Source: Seison nebaliae
Lineage: Eukaryota; Rotifera; Pararotatoria; Seisonacea; Seisonidae
Length of the DNA stretch: 34,437 bases
Reading direction: 5' to 3'
NCBI GenBank assembly: GCA_023231475.1
Contig: JALJEE010000072.1
Span: forward strand, 1-34,437
The notes beneath the pieces are model-generated. The model was not told where the DNA came from. It worked only from the letters and a program-made list of their open reading frames with translations, and made no database searches. The position numbers were made by a program, and so were the translations under genes. Shown one piece after another: positions 9,375 to 20,416 of the stretch (position 1 is the first letter of the stretch; each line of letters begins with the position of its first letter).

Positions 9375-12142
9375 ATGAAGTTTGCCGAACATCTGGGAAC
9401 TCATTTAACCCCCGAATGGCGTTCCCAATATATTCGATATGATGTTGGTATTTTCAATAAATATAAATTGAATTAGAAATGTTGAAGGATATGAAAGAAA
9501 TATTTTATGCTGCTGAGAAAGCTGCTCCAATCTCAGCTGACGGTTATTATTTGGATTAAAAAAAGTGATTTCTCATCTTTATTATTTAGCGGACGAAGAT
9601 GCTTATTTGAAACATATGTTCTATATGGAATATGATGAGAAATTTTTTGCATTTTGTGAGAAGGAATTGGCGAAAATAAATGCATTCTTTTCCGGTTATT
9701 ATTTTTTGAATTTAAAAGAAGAAAAAAGTAAATTTGTTTTTAGAGAAATTAGCAGAAGCAATTAGACGATTGATGATATTAAAATCAGAATTGCAGAAAG
9801 TGCATGAAGCACAAGAACGAAAATCGATCGAAAGAAAATCGAGAAGACAATCGTTCGCTTCAGAGTCAGCTCTAGATAAAAATGAAGGAAGTAGTGGAAG
9901 AGAGGAATCGAATGGATTATTTCGACGTGTCCAATTTCAAAGAGATGTTGTGGAAAAAGATGAAATTCAAATAAGAAAACTGAATAAATTGAAAATAAGA
10001 AAATTGAAAGATATGAAATTTGCCTTCAGCGAATTCTATTTATCATTAGTTCTCCTCCAGAAATATCAGTTACTGAATTTCACAGGATTCCGAAAAATTT
10101 TAAAAAAACATGACAAAATCTTCATTACTGATCGAGGAGCTGAATGGCGAGAGAAATATGTGGACACATCAAAATTTCATATATCAAATGAAGTTAATCG
10201 ACTGATTACTGAAGTGGAGAATATTTATATTAATCAATTGGAAGATGGTGATAGAGCTAAAGCAATGAAACGTTTACGTGTTCCTCCATTGGAAGAGAAA
10301 CAAAATCCGATATGTCTCTTCCGTGTTGGCTTCTATGCAGGAATTGTTATGGTAGGAATTCCATTGTTAATTTTGGTAGCAATATTCGTTGAGAGACATG
10401 AAGAGATCCGTTCAGCTCTCATCATTTATCGTGGATGTTTCGTTTTAATTTTGATGTTATTATTAATTGGTTTAAATACTTATGGATGGAGGAAGGCTGG
10501 TGTGAATCATGTTCTCATATTTGAAATCGATCCAAGACATCATCTCACTCAAACACAATTATGCGAAGTTATTTTTAATTTTTGTTGTTGTTATTGTTGT
10601 TGAATTGTTTGATATTAGTTATCTCTTTTATTGATGATCGGTTGGATGGGAAGTTTATTATTATTCTTATGGTCAGATCGATTGAATTTACAACGAGATA
10701 TTCATCCATTGGCTTTCATTATTCTTATGATTCTTTTCTTAATCAATCCGATTCATATCTTTTATCGTAAATCACGTTATTGGCTATTGAATATCATTGT
10801 TAGTATTAATAATGATAGAATTTGAAAAATTTATATATTCTTCTTTTAGAAACGAATTTTTGCTGCTCCATTTTATCCGGTGAAGTTTGCTGACTTTTGG
10901 TTAGCTGATCAAATGAATTCGTTGGTGAGCGTATTTGTCGATTTCCAATTTTTCGTCTGTTTCTATTCCATCGAAGTTTCCTGGCTCTCATCCTCCTCAT
11001 CCAGTTTGAAATATTTTTATTCTCTATTTAATGTTTAATCCATTGAAAGGTACTGGAAAATGTTCGGGAATTGTTTATGGAATAAAATCCATTTTTCAAT
11101 GTCTGCCAGCATGGTTTCGATTTGCCCAATGTCTCCGTCGTTATTATGATACGAAGCAAGCATTTCCACATTTGGTGAATGCTGGGAAATATTCGACAAC
11201 ATTTCTTGTTATTCTCATGTCATCGATTCTTACGGAAACTAGCAGTTCATAATTTCTTTCATATCGAATTATTTTCAAATTTTAATTTTTGAAGAAGATA
11301 GTGATCATTCGAGACGTAATGCTGCACTCTATCTATTAATTATAGCGAGAATCGTTTCCTCAATTTATACTTATACATGGGACGTGAAAATGGATTGGGG
11401 ATTATTAGATACTAATCAGAAAGATAACACATTCTTACGAGAACAAATCGTGTACGAATATAAATCATATTATTATATTTCGATAGTGGGCGATTTGATT
11501 CTTCGCTTCTCGTGGATAAGCCAAATGCCTTTCTACTTCCTCTCATATAACTATATGAACAAAGATGTACTTGATACAATTCTTATATTATTAGAAGTGA
11601 CCAGGTATGTTCTATTTATCTTTTCATTAGAAATATGATGGTTAAAAAAGTGAGTTTGGTTGAAGGATAAAATTTAAATTATCTCCCAATATACTCCTCT
11701 CTTAATTTAATTGGAAAATTTTATTATCTAAAATGAGGTTTGTCCATAAACTGTTTCTTCAACATTTAACTCAAATTTCATGTCCATCGGACAATGTTTG
11801 TCGTTTTGGATATGTTAATTGATTGTCGATGAACTTGAGACCAGTGACACAACCTTTTCAGATATTAAATTTTTTCTACTACCATCTCGATAATCACTAC
11901 GTATATATGTAACTATAAGAATCAATAAAATAATTTTTATTTTCTTCTAATTCTAAAGGAGATTCGTATGGAATTTCTTTCGGTTGGAGAACGAACATCT
12001 CAACAATTGTGGTATGTTCCGAGCAGTACGAGACATTTCCATTATGCCAATTAAAGAAGGTGAAGATATCAATTTTGAGGATGAGCATGATAATGAACAA
12101 GCAGCACCTAATCCTCCGTCGTCAACAGAAATGGATGTTTGA
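9375..12142 (+). CDS. XPR1: XPR1-like phosphate exporter (SPX-EXS protein)
   Basis: XPR1 exports inorganic phosphate across the plasma membrane and is gated by inositol pyrophosphates bound to its SPX domain. Nine exons (9375-9443, 9488-9542, 9590-9694, 9744-10567, 10619-10798, 10850-11003, 11050-11244, 11295-11604, 11959-12142) join in frame to 691 aa; human XPR1 is 696. The protein opens [16 protein letters not shown] and keeps the SPX blocks [20 protein letters not shown] and [14 protein letters not shown], whose lysines bind the ligand. Hydrophobic helices follow from about residue 285. The EXS domain includes [59 protein letters not shown] and [17 protein letters not shown]. Seven of the eight introns are 44-51 nt and start GTT; the last is 354 nt and starts GTATGT. 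The tight spacing after CYBA suggests shared transcription. The assignment is secure. Confidence 0.97.
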
Positions 12143-13332
12143 TCGAACTAATTTGTTGATTGATTTATTAAGTCGAATTCTTCCCAATAATTCACAGCAG
12201 ATTCGAATGAACATTTCTTTTTTCTAAAGATGCGAGTGAACCTGATTCAGTTTCGATAATAGTTTCGTTGTTTTATAAAATTTTTAATTGTGAAAAAAAT
12301 GACACTTCAAATTAACAATTGATTTAATGTTATTGATAGCATCTTTACCATTGCTTGCTCCTTTCAAACTGAACGACTAAATATAATAAAGTTTTGTTAT
12401 GTCGTTCAGTATTTTTTTTCTACTTTCGTCTGACTCGAAGGTTTCGAATTGAGAAGTGTCGTTTGTGTAAGAGATATGAATGAATGATTACGATTAATTA
12501 ATTAGCATATTATTTAATTAGTAAATGTAAGCAAATTCAATTGCATGAAACTCATATCAGTATGAATAATTAGATTAGAATAATTCAATAGACCGGAAGA
12601 AATTCGTAAGAAGTAAAAAGAATCGATGAAAATTCATTCGAGAATTCTCTGATAGTTGAACATCGAAGAGTTCAAGGAAACTGAAATAGATCTGTAGTAA
12701 CTATCTCTCCCAATTTATCTTTACAGTAGTAGATCCGTAGGAGATAAATTAGTATGTTTGGGAAGGGAAAAAGAAAACCGGATGAATAATTAAGAAATTT
12801 GTTAAGATATGATAGAGTTTAATTGAAATGAGATAGAAACTAATTTGAGAAATTGATATAGTCGAATAAGAAATTGATTATTAATGAAACTACTTCAGTG
12901 AACGTTTAATGAATCACATTAATCATACGACAAAGGAAATTTTGAAAATTTTCATCTGTTTTCATTTCTCTTCGCTTCTACTACTATCTCTTTATCATCA
13001 TCTTCAAATTAATGGATTGATCGATTTATTAATTATCGCTCGAAATTATTTGATATTGTGATATGTTGTAGGAAATGAAAAGAAGAATTGATTTTAATAG
13101 CATTATTAAATATTTTCTTTTTTTGTTAATAATCACAATGCCATTTATAACCAGCATAGATAATGAAATCAACTAAACTAATTTATATCTTTCTCCCATT
13201 TTTTGTCATACAATATTGTACGATATTCTAACATCTGATGTGTTTATTTGAATTCTGTTAGATTTAACGTTTGATCTTTTATTTTAGTGGATTTACAATC
13301 GCCATCAAATTTCCTTTATATCCTCCTTCATT
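12143..13332. other. Intergenic between XPR1 and the next plus-strand gene
   Basis: The first 270 nt are the XPR1 3' UTR, including a hairpin carrying the poly(A) signal. The remainder is AT-rich without coding signal and should contain the promoter of the gene starting at 13333. Confidence 0.5.
12368..12410 (+). promoter_or_regulatory. Poly(A) signal of XPR1 displayed in a hairpin loop
   Basis: AATAAA lies at 12385-12390. It is flanked by a perfect ten-base inverted repeat, ACTGAACGAC at 12368-12377 and GTCGTTCAGT at 12401-12410, leaving a 23-nt loop that contains the signal. A T-rich run follows directly. The repeat is seen in the sequence; its role in 3'-end formation is inferred. Confidence 0.55.
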
Positions 13333-14429
13333 ATGGCCACATTAACCCTGTCACGAGGTATGTTTAAACCGGATGAATGGTCATCAAATAGAAATCGAGA
13401 AATTAGTCGTTTGTACCCTCTAATGTACAGTTAGTAATTTTATCTAAAAAATTTTAGATTTCTCATTCCCGCCATAAGATGTTATGATTCTTATTATTTA
13501 TTTTAGAAAGTTTTAGTTAAAATTAATAAAATTAAAAATTTGTTTTAAGAAAAAGACCAAACAGATAAGAATTACACATAATTTTCGGCTTTGATGATAA
13601 GTTAAAAAGTGTTTTAATGACTCTACTCATATTGATGATTGAGAATGATGACATCATTCATATAATTATACAAATATATCTCCCAAAACTTAAATTAGCC
13701 TTCATTTATTACTTTATGAATATTTTATCAATGAACAATATCAATCATCTAATACATCGGAAGTCGATGTCGTCTCAACATCGATGAATTATAAGAACTT
13801 TTTGTAACAACAAATCATTTATCTAACAATTCGTAATTCTCTAAATTTCATTGAACGAATATTAGCGATGCTCTTGTCTATTGATTGTGTATCAGGTAGC
13901 GAGATATCCAGATATTATCACGTAACAACATTTAGATTAATTTAAAAATTTTTTGTTTTCCAATAGATCGAGAACCTAGAAGGCGACAAGAAACTTATGT
14001 GAAGATCGACCGATTGTTAGGAGAAGAATTATTGAAAACCAGAAGACGTCAGAGATTCGGTCAATCTAAACAATTAGTGAAACCATCACAACGATATGCC
14101 ACGTTCAACAATCATCCTCCTTCAAAGAAGAGACAATTGAATAGAGAACGAAGACCCAACTCAATCAAACGAACTAAATCGACAATGACTTACATGAATA
14201 ATCAATTGCCACAATCTTATTATTATTATTATGATTATGGAACTGGTCAATACGTCTACTATCCATATATGGTCAACCAGAATCCAATCAATCAAACTCA
14301 AATAATACAAAATTCACAATCTGCTCCCATCAATTTCCTCGGTCAACAATCCACCCAACTACCTTCACATTCGATTTCTACTGTTCAACAACCCACATTA
14401 TTATCCCAACAACCAACACATCAACCCCT

Positions 14430-14460
<31 letters not shown>

Positions 14461-16068
14461 ACACAACAAATAGGAGGAACAACAATTGCAAATTTACAAT
14501 CTTTATTTCAATCAAAATTACCACTACAAGGACAACAACAACCAATTAGACCAAATCTACATCGAAATCCAAAGCCACAACGTCATTTTAGTACAATCAA
14601 TCAACAGCCGACAATATATCGAAATACTTTTGGAAGTGTACCTTGGAATGATGAAAGGAATAAAGATTTTAATCAAAATTATGATGATTGGAATTATGAT
14701 CACCCGACAATTACACAACCAAAATTATCGAATAGTTACGCAACTCTGAAGAAAGTTATAAAGAGTAATTCTCCATTCTCCTCATCGATCAAAGATGTAT
14801 CGCCCTTATTAGATAATGGAGTAAAATATGCATCATTAAATAAACGACAAAAGACTCCTAAACATTCTTCCACTGTTATCAATGTGGAATCATTCTCTAA
14901 ATTGCCTCCTAAAAATTCGTTATATGGGAAAGGTGTGATCGAAGATGGGAATGATGATATTAATTATGTTATGGATAGTATTCATCGAATAAGTTTCCAA
15001 AATAATAATGAAACGAATAAAGAAACGAATTTTTATGATCGAGTTTATTCGACTGCTTATGGAACATTAAAGAAAATGAAGAGGCCAACAATCTTTGATA
15101 TCTTCCCTCGAAATTCGTTAAAACATTCGAAAACCGAATTAAATTTAGATCAAAGAGAAAACGGATTAAAATGTATTGCTCGACAAATTATCAGGAATCG
15201 TTCTCATGAAAATGATGTAATTTCGTCTATCAGTGATTCGAACAAGAATCGAAAGAAGAAACGACGTTTAGCTTATTTTAGTATTGATCGAAATAAGAAA
15301 AATGTTTCCGGTTCTTCTTTCAATCCATCCACTTCGACTATTATGGAAGAAGATCTTTCGAAATTAATCGATTCCCAAGATAACACAAATAATTCTAATG
15401 AGAACTACGAGCAAAATTTCAATATGAACAACAAACAAAATCAATTTGATACAAATTTCTTATCAAATCAATACACTAATTCCTCTTTTTATTCGAATAA
15501 TACAATTCGTCAAATTCCAATTAACAACTCTGTGTCAACTCCTTCATCTCCGATTATCGCAAAATCGGAAGCCGATATCAAAAAAGAAAAGGAAGTCATC
15601 AAGGAACGTATTAGGCAATCGGTTATGAAAATATTTGATCTGAAAGATTTCTACGAATGTAATGACATGAAATTCATCATTCGAGAAATCGAAGAAATGA
15701 TTCAAGAATTCCGCATTAATCGCAGTCGAAATAATTCCATTAGTCGAGGAACGCTACCCGATTTAGGTAATGCTTGTAGAACAAGTAACTTATGTTCTCT
15801 TAATTCCATGTCTCTCGTTTGTTGTCGACGTGTGTTAATGTCACTCGGTGTGGCCGAACCAATAGTGACAGAAATTATTCATTCACTGACACTCATCAAA
15901 TTGATGGAAAAGAAATCAGGTTCTTTTATTATTTCTAATCAAAATCGAAAGTTTAAAAAAATTTCATTTTCAGATTCAACCGTGCGAGAAAATCGTCTAA
16001 CATCAGCAGAATTAATACAATTTCTAATGGTGACACAATTTATCGACCGTCCACCACCAAATCCATAG
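13333..16068 (+). CDS. Unrecognised Gln/Asn-rich protein with repeated Y-[AG]-[ST]-[LF] motifs
   Basis: I do not recognise the family. A short first exon (13333-13357, MATLTLSR) splices over a 609-nt intron starting GTATGT to 13967, giving 708 aa. The long frame has no ATG near its 5' edge (only a GTG at 13999), which supports this upstream start. A 54-nt segment at 15920-15973 starts GTTCTT and ends TTTTCAG. It is open and a multiple of three, so it is probably an intron and the spliced form is then 690 aa. The N-terminus is basic, followed by Tyr-, Gln- and Asn-rich low complexity with a CAA-repeat polyglutamine near 14430-14470. Four related motifs occur at Tyr52, 266, 296 and 373 (YATFNN, YATLKK, YASLNK, YGTLKK). 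A Lys/Glu-rich helical region begins near residue 547 and leads into a C-terminal domain of about 100 residues with paired Cys. It is probably an intracellular scaffold, by inference only. Confidence 0.8.
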
Positions 16069-16920
16069 ACTATTTTTCTTTTTCATTTTCATTCCAATCT
16101 ACTTTTCTCTCTTTATGAACACTTTAATACAATTGTTCAGTTTCAATCCGTTCCCAAAAAAGAAGAAAACCATCAACATCGACTGAATACAGAAAATTAT
16201 TACTATCCTTCTTTTTTCCACTTAATAAACTTTTTATTATTGAAAACACTTTTCTTTTTCTCCAAAAATTTCCCCAGAAAATATAGTCATCCATCGGACA
16301 GATTAGAAGTGTCGTGGTCAATTTATTTTACTGGAAAACTAATTTAAAAAAGAATTTGAATAAAACTGAAAATTTATCAAAAAATTATTTTGGTTGAGAT
16401 TAAAATCTGTACATGTGGAATAATGAAAAGATTTTGAATGAAATTGAAAATAAAATAAAAGTAGAACTGTTCAAATGATGATTGTAAGATTTTTGTGAAA
16501 TGAACTGAGAAATAATAAGCAGACTATGCAGAAAAACGAATGTTAAACTTGAAAATTGTAGAAATAAAATATTTTGTGGAATGGAAAAACTTGAAGATGA
16601 GAAATCGTAATAATAAACGTAAAAAAGAAACTGAAGATTCGGATGAAAAAATAAAATATGAAGAAATAATAAACTGTAAAATAGTGAAAAAATAATAATG
16701 AAAATGTAGAGGTAAGTAGTGCAGAAGAGAGAAGTATAATTGTTCGGAAATGAGAAAAGTATTAGAAATCAGAAAAAGGAATGTTCTTTCCTTTTCTTAT
16801 TCTGGGAAGAAAATGGAGAATAAATAGAATAAATTAAATGAAAGAAAATTGAGAGAATCGAAGATATTCTTCAAGTTATTATTCGAGTTCCATCATCAAC
16901 TGATGCAAACCGACAATCTA
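16069..16920. other. Convergent 3' region, no gene
   Basis: Shared 3' region of the 13333 gene and Myb. An AATAAA at 16224-16229 fits the plus-strand gene. The rest is very A-rich on the plus strand (about 16330-16860) with no coding signal; a minus-strand frame at 16124-16321 has no support. Confidence 0.5.
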
Positions 16921-19713
16921 TTAATCTTTGGATAATTGTTGAACTTTCAAAAAGATTTTCGGATTGTTTCCATTTGTCAACGATAAAGTTGTTGATGTTG
17001 GTCTATTCTTCGTTTGTATTGGAATGGATTCATTTGAATTTGACATATGAATAGACTCGGAAGAAATGGAAGAATCCATATGTTTCCCAACAGAAATTCC
17101 TCTTAATAGTGGATCATCATCTTTGGGAAGGAGAATTTCATGAAATTCTAAAGACAACGGAGTACAATCATTCATATCATAAGATCCATCTTCTGACGGT
17201 TTCCCGAAAAAGAAATTCTCCATCGAAACTGGAATATGTCGATCATTTTCATTTGAAATAAATCTGGGCTTAATCACCGTTTGAGATTGTAATATATCGT
17301 CGTTCTGAAGAGGATGAATAATATCATTCAAATTGGATTGGAATTGGAATGAATGATCGCCACCAAAACAGAATTCACTTGATGATAAATCGGTTGCAGA
17401 TCGACATGATTCGACTTTATTACAAGACGATATACAATTGACAAATTCAGATGATCCAGAATCGTAATCGGAATATTGTTTACCAGTCGACAGATTAGAA
17501 TTAAGTGACAAAGATGAATTAGATGTATAAAAAGATTGAAGATTTGAGAAGACGTCGTTCGATTTAGAATGATATAACGATTCGAGAACGTATGGTGCCA
17601 ATGTTGAAGTGGAGATGGTTGGTGAAGTAATGATTGAACCATTCGACGGTGATGTAGTGACAATAGTTCGAGGAATGATATTACAAAGTAATTCATTTGA
17701 ATTTGAAATTAAATAAGGATGTGTTGAGATATTTGTATCAGATGTGGAAGTGGATGAAAATATATTTGATGAAGATAAATTATTATTAATATCGTTATTC
17801 ATATTCTTATGATTATTATCCATATTCGTATTATTATTAATCATTTTACCCGATCCACGATTGTTGTTATTATTCATCATCAAATTATCATTATGATTAG
17901 AGCGAATTATCGGATCTGAATAATATGTCTGTTTTGTGAAATGATCAATATCTCCATCATTATTCCAATAATTTGTTATGCTACTACTAATAGTAGGAGG
18001 GATAGATGGAACATGTAAATTGTCCCGATTCATTTCAACTAAATTTTCATTTGAACGAGTCTCTCCATTCGAATATTGTTCATCCGTCAATTGTTGTCCT
18101 ACTGGTACTGACGTTTGATTATTCGATGAAAATTTATTTAAAGAATTCTCCTCAATATTCTTGTTGGTCTTCTTGATGAGATCCAACATCTCTCGAGATT
18201 GACCATAAAAATTCTTTTGAAACAAAACATTAATTGGAGGAAGTAATGATGACATTCCAGGATCTTTCTGGAATTGCTGAGTGAGTGCACATGCCTCATA
18301 ATTATTCACAGTCGATTGAGCACTAACTGATGGAAATTGAACTGCTAAATTACATTTTAATGTATTTCCATTCACCCCTTCTTGACCGTTAGAAGAAATA
18401 ACGGTTGATTTGGATCGACATCTCTTCTTGACAGGAGTCTCATTACCATTCTGATGAGTTGCACCACCAAAATTCTCATTATTCTTCTGTTCATTCCCAT
18501 ATGTCACATAAATGTTACTACAATTGTTGTTGCAATTGTTTGGTAAGTTCTGAACAACATCGAATGAATTAGATTTAAATAAAGTTCGATTCTCATAACG
18601 ATTCTCATCATTCTTTCCACCACCACTACCACCACCTTTCTTTGTTTTATTCAATTTCGTCTTCTTTCCACCTTTATTATTTCCATCAATTATCGCCACA
18701 GGCGTTCGTGTTACTAAAGTGATAGCATTACCATTAACAACATGATTATTCATCGTATTCACATCATACGAATAACAAGTACGTGGTTGAGCTGAAGTTG
18801 TGGAAGATCTTGTGGGACGTGAAACTGCTGATATTTGCATCATCGGAATCGTATCATAAAGAGGTGGTCTCAATCGAATTTCCATCGGAATATTCTCCAA
18901 CAATCTCACTGGAGGAACGATACTTTCCAACTGATCTTTCGTCTTATTATAATTCCGTTTTCGAACGGTAGAATTCCAATGATTCTTTACTCCATTATCA
19001 GTTCTAATCAAATTGAGAATTAGAAGAATAATAATTAATTTAAACCTTCCTGGAATATATTTTGCAATTTCTGCCCATCGATTTCCCAAACGTCGATGTA
19101 AATAAACAATCGCATCATTCTCCTCTTCAGTCCAAGGATCTTTATTGATATCAGGACATAAATGATTATGCCATCTGGAGAATTATCAAATAATTCATTG
19201 TGAATTAAGAATAATGATGAAAAATAAACCGTTCTCGACATTGCTTCCCAACTCGACCTTCTAAATATTTTGCGATATTTGACCAATTTCTAGGTCCGAA
19301 TCTATTCACTAATCGTACCATTAACTCATCCTCCTATAAGGAAGAAAGAAATGATGAGAATACATTTCAAATAATTGAACTTGTTTCGACCATGGTCCTT
19401 TGATGCAACGCTGTTTATTCACTTGTTTCCATTGTTGTTCACATTCCTCCGGTGTTACATTAGTTCCCATATATGAAGAAATGGCAATCCATTTGTTAGT
19501 GCCAAATTGTGTCACCAACTGTCGGAGAATCATCAACTATCAATGGAAATTGAATAAGAATAATAAAAAGAATATGATAAATGAAATAACTTCTCGACTC
19601 GTCCAAATGTGAGATGATTCAACATTTGTTTGCTTTTGATGCAAATTAGTGATAAGTTCACTTTTCACCTTCTCTGGTGAAATGATGGAAGACGATCTTT
19701 TTGGATTTCTCAT
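16921..19713 (-). CDS. MYB: Three-repeat Myb transcription factor (animal A/B-Myb type)
   Basis: Animal Myb proteins bind DNA through three tandem repeats and, with the MuvB complex, activate mitotic genes. Exons 19591-19713, 19381-19536, 19230-19333, 19046-19174 and 16921-19003 join in frame to 864 aa. All nine repeat tryptophans are visible: R1 (WTSRE, NKWIAIS, EQQWKQV), R2 ([32 protein letters not shown]) and R3 ([33 protein letters not shown]). R1 is the most diverged. The remaining 690 residues are Asn/Ser-rich, encoded in one exon, with no domain I recognise beyond low complexity. All four introns start GTT. Intron 4 (19004-19045, 42 nt) has no stop and is a multiple of three, so retention would add 14 mostly hydrophobic residues inside R3. 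The start is the first in-frame ATG. The gene is divergent from BBS7 with a 703-nt gap. Vertebrate A-, B- or c-Myb identity cannot be assigned. Confidence 0.95.
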
Positions 19714-20416
19714 TTTATAACTGACTATGAAGAATTTGAAACGAGATAATTTCAAATTTGAATTTATAGTGAGAATGGAAATAAAAATAAAGTGATTGAA
19801 GAAAAGAAGGAAAACTTGATTAAGTTTTGAGATGAATACTCATCCACAGGAGAGTAACGACTTTAAAAGAGTATACGTGTAATTATTGATTGGAAGTGGA
19901 AGAGATGTGAATTTGGAATTAATAAAATTTTCTTAATTTGGATAATATTGAAATTGAAGAACAGAAGAAATTGACGAATATTTATAGATCTCTATATACA
20001 CGCAAGAGATAGGATTGATGCAAATAGCAGTAAATATGAATAACCGTTAACTTCTTCTATTCGATCCCATCTTACTCTCTTGCACCCATCATTCTCGATA
20101 GACTAACAGACAAAAATGATGTCATCAGCTTATCGTCACTTATCGGTGGACAGCTTAACTTTGAAACATTTCCAACTTTTCAAATTTTTTCTTCTTTTAT
20201 CACCATTTTCTCATGTTTTCCGATGCTTCCCTTTCTTCTCTCATCATTCTCCAGTGACAACCTTATGTCATTCTTAAACTATTGATCTATTCCTCTCCAA
20301 ATGTATAGAATAGAGATTTTTCTCCATCTCGTTGTCATGGCGACGTATAATATTTATTTTTATTTTCTAAAAAATTTTTTTTATAAAATTTCTTCAATCT
20401 TCTATTGGCAAGTTTC
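19714..20416. other. Divergent promoter region between Myb and BBS7
   Basis: This 703-nt gap separates two divergently transcribed genes. An RFX-type X-box lies at its BBS7 end. Ordinary AT-rich sequence fills the rest, with no open frame of interest. Confidence 0.6.
20331..20344 (+). promoter_or_regulatory. X-box (RFX/DAF-19 binding motif) upstream of BBS7
   Basis: GTTGTCATGGCGAC matches all 14 positions of the nematode X-box consensus RTHNYYWTRRNRAC and is an imperfect palindrome (GTTGTC / GGCGAC). It lies 73 nt upstream of the BBS7 ATG, within the spacing typical of ciliary genes controlled by RFX factors. The motif is seen directly; its use is inferred from the family of the gene it precedes. 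Confidence 0.8.

Noticed and set aside
9444-9476. A 29-33 nt ultra-short first intron in XPR1
   Set aside because: A 44-nt intron (9444-9487) keeps frame and aligns with the human SPX domain without a gap, so the shorter versions are unnecessary.
13999-14001. GTG as start of the 708-aa protein
   Set aside because: It is an internal valine codon; an upstream exon with an ATG joins in frame.
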